From Methylomonas albis (GTDB taxonomy: Bacteria; Pseudomonadota; Gammaproteobacteria; Methylococcales; Methylomonadaceae): a DNA stretch of 64,000 nt. Shown here piece by piece: positions 36,076 through 45,252 of the stretch. The stretch spans positions 806,001-870,000 of the forward strand of contig NZ_JACXSS010000001.1 in NCBI RefSeq assembly GCF_014850955.1. Reading direction: 5' to 3'. Within the stretch, counting starts at the first letter, position 1. The number at the start of each line of letters is the position of its first letter. Both the position numbers and the translations under genes were made by a program. The notes under the pieces are model-generated. The model was not told the origin of the DNA, searched no databases, and saw only the letters and a list, made by a program, of their open reading frames with translations.

Positions 36076-37160
36076 CGGTTTAGCCAGTCTCGGAAGTGGG
36101 TGATGGACGCATGTAGTTGCGCGATACGCCAATCCTCCAGGTTAAGGTTGCTGGTGGCGGTGGCGATTTCGCCGCGAAATGCATCGGTACTATTGTGATT
36201 TCTAACCAAAAAATACAAGGCTACGAGTACAGTCGCAGCATCGCGCTTGGCGTAGTTACTGAGACTGTCCATAAGACTGGCCAATTTGTCTGCCAAATCT
36301 GCGATTTTGGATACGCTAGTAACAGCCGCTTCTGCATGGGCGTGGCCTGTTTCGATCATCCTGTTGCCAAGTCTGCTGGTCGCAGGATTCTCGATATGCC
36401 ACTTCACCCGAAAGTTTTCGTCCTGTTCCGAAAAATCGAAGTCGAACTCAGGCCCGAAACACTGGCATTTTATCGCTAGGTTTTGGGCATCGGCGTTAAA
36501 CTGCTGCGGGCGGAATGCCAGCCATTCCGGGGTAAGGAGATCATCGATCAAGTCTCCAACAAACTGATTATCGCGTTCGAAAGGGTGCAAGAGCCCGTAT
36601 GCACTCAGCAAATCTTCAGGCGCTAAACGGCCGACACTGGCCGTTCTTAAAATTGCCACCAGCCAGCGGCTCCAGGTTCCGGCTCGATAAACTCGAAATA
36701 AAATGTCGCTGTTTTTTGCCATCTTGGGGAGAAGGTGGCGCAGAAACCCTTCGCGGTCCGTCAGGTGGTGGTACACCCCTGCCACGAAGGCCAAATCAAT
36801 GTTTTGTGCGGAACCGAGCGAACGGCTGATGTCGGTGTGTTCACTGATAACATTCCTTATGCCGTGCCTGGCTAAGTAACTATTTAAAAATTCGACATGT
36901 TTGGCATTGATGTCCAGGTGGTAAATCTGCCGGCAGCCCTGCTCTTGGAATACGATGGCCTGCCAGCCCGAACCGATATCAAGGACGGTTTTGTCGCGGA
37001 GTTGTTCGATAGACATGCCGAATTTTGCAAGTTCGGAGTGAATCCTGCTTCGATACTTTTGCAAAGTCAGCTGCGGATCAGCGTGTATATGACTGTGCAC
37101 ATGTTCGGCGTAAAACTCGGCCATGCCCCATTGCCCGGTTAGTTCGGAATTAGAGTACAC
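36072..37160 (-). CDS. SAM-dependent methyltransferase, class I
   Basis: 362 residues if started at the GTG at 37160, which overlaps the upstream glycosyltransferase stop by 11 bases and is preceded by AAGGA at a suitable distance; an ATG at 37124 is the alternative. SAM-binding motif I is VLDIGSGWQAIVF, and the acidic loop is HLDINAKHVEF. VAGVYHHLTDREGFL (motif IV region) follows. The C-terminal ~150 residues have no family I recognise. It sits between a glycosyltransferase and a carbamoyltransferase, so O-methylation of a glycan residue is plausible. Confidence 0.78.
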   Translation of the reverse strand: MYSNSELTGQWGMAEFYAEHVHSHIHADPQLTLQKYRSRIHSELAKFGMSIEQLRDKTVLDIGSGWQAIVFQEQGCRQIYHLDINAKHVEFLNSYLARHGIRNVISEHTDISRSLGSAQNIDLAFVAGVYHHLTDREGFLRHLLPKMAKNSDILFRVYRAGTWSRWLVAILRTASVGRLAPEDLLSAYGLLHPFERDNQFVGDLIDDLLTPEWLAFRPQQFNADAQNLAIKCQCFGPEFDFDFSEQDENFRVKWHIENPATSRLGNRMIETGHAHAEAAVTSVSKIADLADKLASLMDSLSNYAKRDAATVLVALYFLVRNHNSTDAFRGEIATATSNLNLEDWRIAQLHASITHFRDWLNR

Positions 37161-38301
37161 GGTAATAATCCTTAATGATCTTACGGGCTCGGTGCGTCCA
37201 AGTGTGATGTGCCTGGATTTGTTTGGCAGCATTATTGACGATTCTTTGCCGCGCTGGGGCGTCATGCAGGTATTTGTTAGCGTGCTCGGTAAAATCGTGT
37301 TCCAAAAACGGTACGTAGTGTTCGAAGGGTTCAAAGATTTCCAGGATGCCGCCTTCGGCTTTATCGTCAGGCGTTCGTTTAACGAACATCAAACCACCGG
37401 CCGACATCGCATCAAATACCCGAAAATGCGGGCCAACACCCTCGTGCAGATTCAATTTGGTGGACTGATAAATCTGCTTTAGTTCATGACTATGATCAAC
37501 AAAGTGATGGTAGTGCGGGCGGTATTGCGGCCAGTCTGCCCAGTTTTCCGAGCCGTAGATTCGTACTGACGACGAGTTTTCCATGACCAGGGACATCAGT
37601 TGGTGCCGATTTCGCAATCTAATCATTCGACAGCCCAGATCATAACGTAGCCGCTGATCGGCGATCTCCCCCGTGTAGCCATAGCGTTCTTCCATCAGTT
37701 GGTAGGCGGAATTAAGATAGGTTACGTTTTCGAAGTTTTCGAAACTGATGGTTTGCCAATGCGCGATTAACTCGTCGTGCAATTTACCAAAGTTGATGCG
37801 CTCTTGCTGATGTATGCAAATTTCTCGAGACAGCTCTTCCTCGGTCCAGGGTTTGGGAATGTGGCCAACGAACGAAAAATCCGAGAGCGGTTGAGTGGGC
37901 TGAAAGTGATAACTCATTTCGCAGGTGCCCGGCGGTAACCAGTCGACCAGCCCTCCCGACGCAGTGAAAGCGCGCTTCCAATTTCCACCGAAGAAATAGG
38001 TTATGTCACTGCCATGGTAGTAATCGACTGTGTGGCCCAAAGTGTCGACAATCCAAGCAATATGCTTGATAGGTGTCGGTAGATTGGGCAGCGCACTGCG
38101 AGCTCGATTCATCTCGAAGATCAGGTCGGGTTTGAACTGATGACAAAATTCCAGTAAGCAAGATTCTTCGTAATGGCTGACAGAGGCAAAGACCTCAACA
38201 CCGAGCCGCTCTAAACCTCTTTTTAAACCGAATAGTAAAGATATGTAGAATGAATTGGCGCGGGGCATGAATATCGCCGCGCGTAAGGGTCGCGAAGTCA
38301 T
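37150..38301 (-). CDS. CgeB-like glycosyltransferase B
   Basis: 383 residues, paralogous to the plus-strand protein at 28652-29815: the same order of IFMPR, IFEMNR, GSDITYFFG, WLPPGTC, FVGHIPKPW-EEELSR, IYGSENW, TKLNLHEGVGPHFR and MSAGGLMF. It is the first gene of the minus-strand operon and is divergent from the legionaminic-acid operon. The paralogy suggests that the plus and minus operons were built from a shared ancestral module. Confidence 0.8.
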   Translation of the reverse strand: MTSRPLRAAIFMPRANSFYISLLFGLKRGLERLGVEVFASVSHYEESCLLEFCHQFKPDLIFEMNRARSALPNLPTPIKHIAWIVDTLGHTVDYYHGSDITYFFGGNWKRAFTASGGLVDWLPPGTCEMSYHFQPTQPLSDFSFVGHIPKPWTEEELSREICIHQQERINFGKLHDELIAHWQTISFENFENVTYLNSAYQLMEERYGYTGEIADQRLRYDLGCRMIRLRNRHQLMSLVMENSSSVRIYGSENWADWPQYRPHYHHFVDHSHELKQIYQSTKLNLHEGVGPHFRVFDAMSAGGLMFVKRTPDDKAEGGILEIFEPFEHYVPFLEHDFTEHANKYLHDAPARQRIVNNAAKQIQAHHTWTHRARKIIKDYYRVL

Positions 38302-38417
38302 AACTGTGGTGTATCAAATCCAATTTTGATGGAGCCGGATGTGGCGCCGCAGGCTAAAGCAGATAAGTCTATCCTTGTATGGAATTTTAGTTTTCCTGGA
38401 CAAATTAAAACACGACA

Positions 38418-39119
38418 ATGCAAATTAACACACTCATCGTTATTCCTGCGCGTAGTGGTTCAAAGGGGGTGGCCGACAAAAATATCAAGTTGCTTGGCGA
38501 TAAGCCACTACTATCTTGGACTGCCACGGCCGTATCGGAAGCGAATTTATCCGATTGCCTAGCCATTCTATCGACCGATTCCGCAAATTATGCAGACGTA
38601 GCCGAGCGAATAGGTTTGTCGGCGCCGTTCTTGCGACCGGCAGATTTTTCCACGGATACTGCTTCCGCTATTCAAGTGGCAGAGCACGCTCTCGACTGGT
38701 TTCTACACACCTACGGTTACCTTCCCGATTGGCTGATGTGGTTGCAACCCACTTCGCCATTTCGTTCCCCGACTATAATTCGTCAGGCTTGGTCGATTCT
38801 AAAGTCAGGACAAGCGGAAGCCGTGGTGGGTTGCAAGGAAATTCACCGCGATTTGACTACGCTGTTTCGAGTTGAGAGCGGCTTTATGCAACCTTTGGAT
38901 AGCGATAAACCAACCCAGACATCGCGTCAGCAGAGCCAGCCATTGCTGACACCAAACGGCGCTATGTACTTATGCAAGACCGATTACTTGCTGGAACACA
39001 AATCGTTTTATCCGCCAAAAACGGTGCCGCTGGTGACGAATGCGATCCAAAGTCTGGACATAGATACCGAAGAAGATTGGGCCATTGCTGAGGCGTACAT
39101 TAAACAAGGACTGGTATGA
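38418..39119 (+). CDS. neuA: CMP-legionaminic acid synthetase (acylneuraminate cytidylyltransferase)
   Basis: 233 residues, NeuA/LegF type, activating a nonulosonic acid with CTP. The N-terminal motif VIPARSGSKGVADKNI is characteristic, with STDSANYADVAE and LQPTSPFRSP following and LDIDTEEDW near the C-terminus. First gene of the legionaminic operon. Its stop overlaps the next ATG (ATGA). A pseudaminic or sialic acid enzyme would look similar; the LegB/LegC neighbours favour legionaminic acid. Confidence 0.9.
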   Translation: MQINTLIVIPARSGSKGVADKNIKLLGDKPLLSWTATAVSEANLSDCLAILSTDSANYADVAERIGLSAPFLRPADFSTDTASAIQVAEHALDWFLHTYGYLPDWLMWLQPTSPFRSPTIIRQAWSILKSGQAEAVVGCKEIHRDLTTLFRVESGFMQPLDSDKPTQTSRQQSQPLLTPNGAMYLCKTDYLLEHKSFYPPKTVPLVTNAIQSLDIDTEEDWAIAEAYIKQGLV

Positions 39120-40096
39120 ATAAGGTTTTAGTCACCGGCGCCGACGGTTTTATCGGCTCGCATCTGGTGGAAATGCTCGCGGCGCGCGGTTTTCAGGTGC
39201 GGGCGCTGGCGCAATATAATTCGTTTAATTCCTGGGGTTGGCTGGAGGATGCCACCTGCAAAGACGATATTGAAGTGGTCAGCGGCGATGTGCGCGATCC
39301 GCAGTTTTGCCGGCTTGCCTGCCGCGATATTGATACGGTGTTTCATCTGGCGGCGCTGATCGCGATTCCGTATTCCTATCAAGCGCCGGATAGCTATGTC
39401 GATACCAACATTCGCGGTACATTAAATATCTGCCAGGCGGCTCGGGACAATGGCGTTAAACGCCTGATTCATACTTCAACCAGCGAGGTATACGGCACCG
39501 CGCAATACGTGCCTATCGATGAAAAGCATCCGTTGCAACCGCAATCGCCCTACAGTGCTTCGAAAATTGCCGCCGATGCGATGGCGATGAGTTTTTTCAA
39601 TGCGTTCAATTTGCCTGTCACTATCGCACGGCCTTTCAATACTTATGGTCCCCGACAGTCGGCGCGCGCCGTGATTCCCACCATCATCACCCAGATTGCC
39701 GCCGGTAAAAAACAGATTCAACTGGGCGACGTTTCGCCGACGCGTGATTTCAATTATGTGGAAGATACCTGCCGGGGTTTTATCGCCCTGGCCGAAGCGG
39801 CGCAAGCCATCGGCGAAACGGTGAATATCGGTTCCAACTTTGAAATTTCTGTCGGCGACACGCTAAACCTGATTAAAAACATCATGGCCAGCGATGTGGA
39901 GTTTTTGGTGGATGAACAAAGGCTACGTCCGGAAAAGTCCGAAGTGAACCGCTTGTGGTGCGACAACAGCAAGATCAAGCAATTGACCGGTTTTGCCCCG
40001 CAAGTGACTTTGGAGGAAGGTTTGCGTCGCACCGTGGCCTGGTTCGGCAATGCGGACAATCTGAAACGATATAAAGCGGATATTTACAATGTTTGA
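39116..40096 (+). CDS. legB: NAD-dependent 4,6-dehydratase LegB
   Basis: 326 residues. In Campylobacter jejuni LegB converts GDP-GlcNAc to its 4-keto-6-deoxy form. The NAD motif is VTGADGFIGSHL, the catalytic region is HTSTSEVYGTA, and YSASK supplies the YxxxK tyrosine and lysine. RPFNTYGPRQSARAVIPT is typical of this subfamily. It is coupled to neuA (4-base overlap) and legC (8-base overlap). Confidence 0.88.
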   Translation: MNKVLVTGADGFIGSHLVEMLAARGFQVRALAQYNSFNSWGWLEDATCKDDIEVVSGDVRDPQFCRLACRDIDTVFHLAALIAIPYSYQAPDSYVDTNIRGTLNICQAARDNGVKRLIHTSTSEVYGTAQYVPIDEKHPLQPQSPYSASKIAADAMAMSFFNAFNLPVTIARPFNTYGPRQSARAVIPTIITQIAAGKKQIQLGDVSPTRDFNYVEDTCRGFIALAEAAQAIGETVNIGSNFEISVGDTLNLIKNIMASDVEFLVDEQRLRPEKSEVNRLWCDNSKIKQLTGFAPQVTLEEGLRRTVAWFGNADNLKRYKADIYNV

Positions 40097-41228
40097 TCGT
40101 TTCGTCGACTTTGTACGGGAGATTTACCAGACCGACACCTTCATCCCCTTGCATGAACCACGCTTCGCCGGCAATGAAAAACAGTATCTGCTGGATGTAA
40201 TTGATAGCACCTTCGTCTCCAGCGTCGGCCCCTATGTCAGCGAGTTCGAAACTAAGATTGGCGAATATACCGGTGCCAAGCACGCGGTGGCGACTGTCAA
40301 TGGCACGGCCGCCTTGCACATCGCCCTGTTGCTCGCTGGTGTTGAGCCGGGCGACGAAGTGATTACTCAAGCCGTGACTTTCGTTGCTACCTGCAATGCG
40401 ATTCATTACTGCGGCGCGGAGCCGGTGTTTGTGGATATTGATGCGGCGACGCTGGGTTTGTCGCCGACCGCCCTAAGCAATTTTCTGGAATGCTACGGCG
40501 AACGCCGTGATGGCGGTATATATAACAAAAGCAGCGGTAAGCGCATCGCGGCTTGTCTACCGATGCATACCTTCGGCCATCCGTGTGAGTTGACCGGGTT
40601 GTTAAAGGTATGTGATGGCCATGGCATACCGTTGGTCGAAGACGCGGCTGAGGCCTTGGGCAGTCGACTCAACGGTCAGCATTGCGGCACTTTCGGCAAG
40701 CTGGGTGTGCTAAGTTTTAATGGTAACAAAATCATCACCACCGGCGGCGGCGGTATGATTTTGACCGACGACGAGGATCTGGCGCGCCGAGCCAAGCATC
40801 TGACGACCACTGCCAAAATGCCGCATGCCTGGAAATTCGCACACGATCAAATCGGCTACAACTACCGCATGCCGAACCTGAACGCCGCATTGGGTCTGGC
40901 CCAACTGGAACAATTGCCGAGTTTTGTCGAATGCAAACGCGCATTGGCCGAGCGCTATCGGGACTGGGCGCAAGCCAACGGTGCGCACATTTTCGCGGAA
41001 CCGACCAGTGCTCAATCCAATTATTGGCTGAATGCCTTATTGCTGGACGACATGCAGCAGCGTGACGCCTTCCTGGAATACAGCAATGCCCAGGGGGTGA
41101 TGACTCGACCGCTATGGGAACTGATGCCGGATTTGCCGATGTACCAACATTGCCAACGTGATAGCTTGGCTCAATCGCGCTATCTCGCGGATCGGCTGGT
41201 CAACGTGCCCAGCAGCGTGGTTTTATGA
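40089..41228 (+). CDS. legC: LegC-family aminotransferase
   Basis: 379 residues, PLP-dependent, converting the 4-keto sugar made by LegB to a 4-amino sugar. The N-terminal signature FVSSVGPYVSEFE is typical of the LegC family. EDAAEALGS and the PLP lysine in LSFNGNKIITTGGGG are present. It overlaps legB by 8 bases and the 2-epimerase gene by 4. Confidence 0.9.
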   Translation: MFDRFVDFVREIYQTDTFIPLHEPRFAGNEKQYLLDVIDSTFVSSVGPYVSEFETKIGEYTGAKHAVATVNGTAALHIALLLAGVEPGDEVITQAVTFVATCNAIHYCGAEPVFVDIDAATLGLSPTALSNFLECYGERRDGGIYNKSSGKRIAACLPMHTFGHPCELTGLLKVCDGHGIPLVEDAAEALGSRLNGQHCGTFGKLGVLSFNGNKIITTGGGGMILTDDEDLARRAKHLTTTAKMPHAWKFAHDQIGYNYRMPNLNAALGLAQLEQLPSFVECKRALAERYRDWAQANGAHIFAEPTSAQSNYWLNALLLDDMQQRDAFLEYSNAQGVMTRPLWELMPDLPMYQHCQRDSLAQSRYLADRLVNVPSSVVL

Positions 41229-42406
41229 TGGTCGCCACACCACGCAAAATCTGTGTCGTCACTGGCTCCAGAGCCGAGTACGGTTTGTTGTACTGGCTGT
41301 TGAAGGAAATTCAAACCGATCCGGATTTGGAATTGCAGCTGATAGTGACCGGCATGCACTTGTCGCCAGAGTTCGGTTTGACCTGGCAGCAAATCGCTGC
41401 TGACGGCTTCACGATCAACCGCAAGGTGGAAATGCTGCTATCGTCGGATACGCCGGTGGGCATCAGTAAGGCAATGGGTTTGGGCTTGATCGGTTTCGCC
41501 GATGCCTTAGACGATTTACAACCGGACATCGTCGTTGTGCTGGGTGATCGCTTCGAAATATTCGCGGCGGCGCAGGCAGCAATGAACTTGCGCCTCCCCA
41601 TCGCACATATCCACGGCGGCGAACTTACCGAAGGCGCGGTCGACGATGCCATTCGCCACGCTATTACCAAAATGGCTCATCTACATTTCACCTCAACCGA
41701 GGTGTATCGGCAGCGGGTGATTCAGCTCGGTGAGCAGCCTGATCGCGTGTTCAATGTCGGTGCGCCGGGACTGGACAGCGTTTATAAGTTGCCATTGCTG
41801 GATAAAACTGAGCTGGAACAAGCGCTGGATTTCAAGTTTGGGACACGTAACCTGTTGGTCACCTTTCATCCGGTGACTTTGGAAGCGGCGACGGCGGCTG
41901 AGCAGTTTGCCCAGCTGCTGCGGGCTTTGGATGAGTTCGACGATGTTCATATCATATTCACCCATGCCAACGCCGATGCCGACGGCAGGGTTATCGCCAG
42001 CATGATAGATGAGTATCGGCAACGCCATCCCAGCCGAGTAAGCAGCTATGTGTCCCTGGGTTCTTTGCGCTATTTGTCAACCTTGCAGCAGGTTGATGCG
42101 GTCGTCGGCAATTCGTCCAGCGGCATCATAGAAGCGCCGGCTTTTCATGTCGCCACCGTGAATATTGGCGACCGCCAGCGTGGAAGAATTTGCGCGGATA
42201 GCGTATTGCATTGTGAGCCGCAGGCCGATGCGATCCGCGCTGCCTTGCTCACGGTATTTTCTGAGGAATTTTCCGACACCTTGGCGCAGGTTGAAAATCC
42301 CTACGGACGAGGCGGTGCATCGTTGAAGATCAAAGAGTTACTGAAACAGACGCCGATAAATGGGCTGCTGAAGAAGCGTTTTTTCGATTTAGAGGTGCTT
42401 GAATGA
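41225..42406 (+). CDS. legG: hydrolysing nucleotide-sugar 2-epimerase, NeuC/LegG
   Basis: 393 residues, GT-B fold. It releases the nucleotide and inverts C2 to give the free N-acetylated mannosamine-like precursor for the synthase. Landmarks are VVTGSRAEYGLLYWLL, VVLGDRFEIFAAAQAA, HIHGGELTEGAVDDAIRHA, and GNSSSGIIEAPAF. The 4-base overlaps with legC and neuB indicate translational coupling. The family also includes sialic-acid NeuC; the operon decides for legionaminic acid. Confidence 0.9.
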   Translation: MMVATPRKICVVTGSRAEYGLLYWLLKEIQTDPDLELQLIVTGMHLSPEFGLTWQQIAADGFTINRKVEMLLSSDTPVGISKAMGLGLIGFADALDDLQPDIVVVLGDRFEIFAAAQAAMNLRLPIAHIHGGELTEGAVDDAIRHAITKMAHLHFTSTEVYRQRVIQLGEQPDRVFNVGAPGLDSVYKLPLLDKTELEQALDFKFGTRNLLVTFHPVTLEAATAAEQFAQLLRALDEFDDVHIIFTHANADADGRVIASMIDEYRQRHPSRVSSYVSLGSLRYLSTLQQVDAVVGNSSSGIIEAPAFHVATVNIGDRQRGRICADSVLHCEPQADAIRAALLTVFSEEFSDTLAQVENPYGRGGASLKIKELLKQTPINGLLKKRFFDLEVLE

Positions 42407-43470
42407 GTGTGTTCATTATTGCCGAGGCGGGTGTCAACCATAACGGCAGTTTGCAATCCGCCATGCAATTGGTAGATGCCGCAGTCGCGGCGGGTGCTGA
42501 TGCCGTGAAGTTCCAGACCTTCAAAGCCGAAAAACTGGTCACCCAGTCCGCGAGTAAGGCCGACTATCAAAAACACACGACAGGCGCCGCCGAAAGCCAA
42601 TTGGACATGTTGCGCAAGCTGGAGCTGAAATACGAGTTTCATTTTCAGTTACGTGACTATTGCCAAAGCCTAGGTATCGAGTTTCTTTCGACCGCATTTG
42701 ATTTCGATAGTCTGGCGTTTTTGGTGGACGAACTCGGTCTATGCAAACTGAAAATTCCGTCGGGCGAGATTACCAACGGGCCTTTTTTACTGGCCCATGC
42801 CCAAACCGGCAAGGACATCATTGTCTCCACCGGCATGGCCACGCTAGGTGAGGTGGAGGCCGCGCTGGGGGTTTTGGCGTTTGGCTTGTTGGGTGGGGGG
42901 CAACCGTATCCGGCGGCATTTCAGCAAGCATATAGTTCGGAAACGGGGCAAGCGGTTTTACATGAAAAAATCACCTTGCTGCATTGCACCAGCGAGTACC
43001 CGACGCCGCTGAAGGATGTGAATTTGCGGGCAATGGATGTGTTGCAGCAGGCTTTTTGCCTGCCGGTCGGTTATTCGGATCACACCGAAGGGCTGGTCGT
43101 GCCGATTGCCGCTGTGGCGCGGGGCGCAGTATTGATCGAAAAACATTTTACCTTGGATCGCAGTCAACAAGGTCCGGATCACCAAGTGTCACTGGAACCC
43201 GCTGAATTAAAGCAAATGGTGCGGGATATTCGCGCTGTCGAACAGGCGCTTGGCCGTCCCGGCAAGATGCCACAAGCCGTGGAATTAGAAAATCGCACGG
43301 TCGCCCGCAAAAGTTTGGTGGCGAATAGTTCGATAGCAGCCGGTGAAGCTTTTAGCGCCGAAAATTTGACGACCAAGCGGCCTGGAACCGGCCTGAGTCC
43401 GATGGAATATTGGCGATTGCTTGGTCAAACCAGTCGCCGTGGTTACGACGTGGATGACTTGATCGAATGA
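42403..43470 (+). CDS. legI: legionaminic acid synthase, NeuB/LegI
   Basis: 355 residues. The enzyme condenses phosphoenolpyruvate with the 6-deoxy-diacetamido sugar to make the nonulosonic acid. The N-terminal TIM barrel has AEAGVNHNGSLQSAMQLVD, GADAVKFQTF, KIPSGEITNGPFLL and GYSDHTEG; the C-terminal SAF (antifreeze-like) domain has RKSLVANSSIAAGEAFSAENLTTKRPG. A short loop insertion lies near residue 165 (GGGQPYPAAFQ). It overlaps both neighbours by 4 bases. Confidence 0.93.
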   Translation: MSVFIIAEAGVNHNGSLQSAMQLVDAAVAAGADAVKFQTFKAEKLVTQSASKADYQKHTTGAAESQLDMLRKLELKYEFHFQLRDYCQSLGIEFLSTAFDFDSLAFLVDELGLCKLKIPSGEITNGPFLLAHAQTGKDIIVSTGMATLGEVEAALGVLAFGLLGGGQPYPAAFQQAYSSETGQAVLHEKITLLHCTSEYPTPLKDVNLRAMDVLQQAFCLPVGYSDHTEGLVVPIAAVARGAVLIEKHFTLDRSQQGPDHQVSLEPAELKQMVRDIRAVEQALGRPGKMPQAVELENRTVARKSLVANSSIAAGEAFSAENLTTKRPGTGLSPMEYWRLLGQTSRRGYDVDDLIE

Positions 43471-44114
43471 GTAAGCCGGTCATTTTGCTGGGAAGTGGCG
43501 GACATGCGCGGGTACTGCTCGACATGTTACGGCGGTTGGAGATTGAGATATTGGGCATCGCCGATCCTCACCGATTGCCCGGAAGCGAGCATTTCGGGGT
43601 CAGGATATTGGGCGATGACTCGGCAATACGAGCTTATGCAACGGATGGTATCGCGTTAGTCAACGGCATAGGCTCTCTGCCAGGCGACGCCGACTTACGG
43701 GCAACCTTGTATCAACGATGTGTGGCGCAAGGTTATCGGTTTCAAACGGTAGTCGATCCCCGCGCGTTTGCTGCGGGCGATGTGCAACTGGCTGAGGGCG
43801 TACAGGTTATGGCGGGTGTCATTATTCAGGCAGGCACAAAAATTGCTGAAAACTGCATAGTCAATAGCGGGGCGATTGTCGAGCACGATTGTTGCGTTGG
43901 CCGCGATGTACACATCGCGCCCGGTGCGGTGTTGAGTGGCGGGGTGGAATTGGGCGACAAGGTGCACATCGGCACCGGCGCCACCATCATTCAAGGCATA
44001 CGTATCGGTTCCGGCAGTGTGGTGGGCGCGGGCAGCGTGGTGACGCGCGATGTCGGTTGCAAGCAGATTGTCTATCCGCCGCGTTCGCACATACAGGATT
44101 TGCAACAGGATTGA
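43467..44114 (+). CDS. legH: NeuD-family acetyltransferase, probable LegH
   Basis: 215 residues: an N-terminal Rossmann-like domain (VILLGSGGHARVLLDMLRR) followed by a left-handed beta-helix of hexapeptide repeats (about residues 95-205). These are the NeuD family features. In legionaminic pathways such an enzyme N-acetylates the 4-amino group made by LegC. The catalytic histidine is probably in IVEHDCCVG. It overlaps legI by 4 bases. Confidence 0.85.
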   Translation: MSKPVILLGSGGHARVLLDMLRRLEIEILGIADPHRLPGSEHFGVRILGDDSAIRAYATDGIALVNGIGSLPGDADLRATLYQRCVAQGYRFQTVVDPRAFAAGDVQLAEGVQVMAGVIIQAGTKIAENCIVNSGAIVEHDCCVGRDVHIAPGAVLSGGVELGDKVHIGTGATIIQGIRIGSGSVVGAGSVVTRDVGCKQIVYPPRSHIQDLQQD

Positions 44115-44117
44115 TAA

Positions 44118-45170
44118 ATGAAACAACATTGGCAGCAGGTATTGATTCGTCCGGAAGCGACGTTGCGAGCGACTATCGAGGTGATAGACCGTGCTGCATT
44201 GCAGATTGCTTTGGTCGTGGACGACCAAGAAAAATTGCTGGGTGTGGTGACGGATGGCGATATTCGCCGGGCTTTGATCCGTGGGTTGTCTTTGGATCGT
44301 CCGGTTTTTGAGGTGATGAATAAGCGGCCGAAAGTTGCCGCATTAAATGACAGCAAGACCCAATTGATTGCCATGATGGAGGGTCATCACCTCTACCAAT
44401 TGCCGGTTGTCGATGAACAAGGCAGGGTGGTGCGGCTGGAGTCGCTGCAGGCGCTGTATAAACAGCCGGCATTCCCCAATCCGGTGTTTTTGATGGCAGG
44501 TGGATTCGGTACGCGGTTGCGGCCTTATACGGACGAATGCCCCAAGCCGCTGTTAGAAATCGGCGGCAAGCCGATTCTGGAAACCATCATTGAGAATTTC
44601 GTTAAATCAGGATTTCGACAGTTTTATATAGCCGTGCATTACCGAGCGCAGCAAATCAAAGACTACTTTGGTGATGGCGGGCGTTGGGGAATTAAGATCG
44701 ACTATATCGATGAGACCGAGCCTATGGGGACGGCTGGGGCTATCGGTTTAATGCCGGACAATTTGCCGGACGTGCCGTTAATTGTGATGAATGGCGATAT
44801 TCTGACCCAGATCGACTTTTCCAGGCTGCTGGCGTATCACAACGAACAACAAGCTATCGCCACCTTATGCGTACGCCAGTACGAGTACCAAATTCCTTAC
44901 GGCGTGGTGACTCTGGAACAGCAACGCGTCATTGGTATAGAAGAAAAGCCGCTGCAAAGCTGTTTGGCCAACGCGGGAATTTATGTACTGGATCACAGTT
45001 TGATCGACTGCATCGCGGCTCAGAAAAAGCTGGATATGCCGACTTTATTGAACCAGCAAGTGGCTCGAGGCGAGATGGTATCTATGTTTCCTGTCAACGA
45101 CTACTGGCTGGACATTGGCCGTGAAGCCGATTTTTTAAGGGCGCAGGGCGAATTCGCCCAATATTTCTGA
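44118..45170 (+). CDS. CBS-domain sugar-1-phosphate nucleotidyltransferase, PtmE-like
   Basis: 350 residues. Two N-terminal CBS motifs (about residues 5-120) are followed by a nucleotidyltransferase domain with MAGGFGTRLRPYTDECPKPLLEIGGKP (from residue 126). In C. jejuni the PtmE/LegE enzyme with this architecture makes GDP-glucosamine, the entry point of the legionaminic pathway. It starts 3 bases after legH and closes the operon. Guanylyl specificity is inferred from context. Confidence 0.85.
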   Translation: MKQHWQQVLIRPEATLRATIEVIDRAALQIALVVDDQEKLLGVVTDGDIRRALIRGLSLDRPVFEVMNKRPKVAALNDSKTQLIAMMEGHHLYQLPVVDEQGRVVRLESLQALYKQPAFPNPVFLMAGGFGTRLRPYTDECPKPLLEIGGKPILETIIENFVKSGFRQFYIAVHYRAQQIKDYFGDGGRWGIKIDYIDETEPMGTAGAIGLMPDNLPDVPLIVMNGDILTQIDFSRLLAYHNEQQAIATLCVRQYEYQIPYGVVTLEQQRVIGIEEKPLQSCLANAGIYVLDHSLIDCIAAQKKLDMPTLLNQQVARGEMVSMFPVNDYWLDIGREADFLRAQGEFAQYF

Positions 45171-45180
45171 ATGAGAGGGT

Positions 45181-45207
45181 TAAAGTTCTGCAAACCCGGG
45201 CCGATAA
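45181..45207 (+). promoter_or_regulatory. sigma-28 (FliA) promoter of the flagellin operon
   Basis: TAAA at 45181-45184, exactly 15 bases, then GCCGATAA at 45200-45207: a perfect match to the FliA consensus TAAA-N15-GCCGATAA. It lies 92 bases before the flagellin start, just after the stop of the PtmE-like gene. Confidence 0.92.
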
Positions 45208-45252
45208 ATTATTCGAGTTTGAAACAAATCTTTTTTAATTCAACACAACACA

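Noticed and set aside
36132-37334. Longer 5' versions of the carbamoyltransferase and methyltransferase genes
   Set aside because: The extra residues read back into the neighbouring genes and are not conserved; the overlapping ATG at 36075 and GTG at 37160 fit better.
38359-38366. GCAGATAA resembling a sigma-28 -10 element before the legionaminic operon
   Set aside because: The bases 15 upstream (TGTG) do not match TAAA, so there is no -35 partner.
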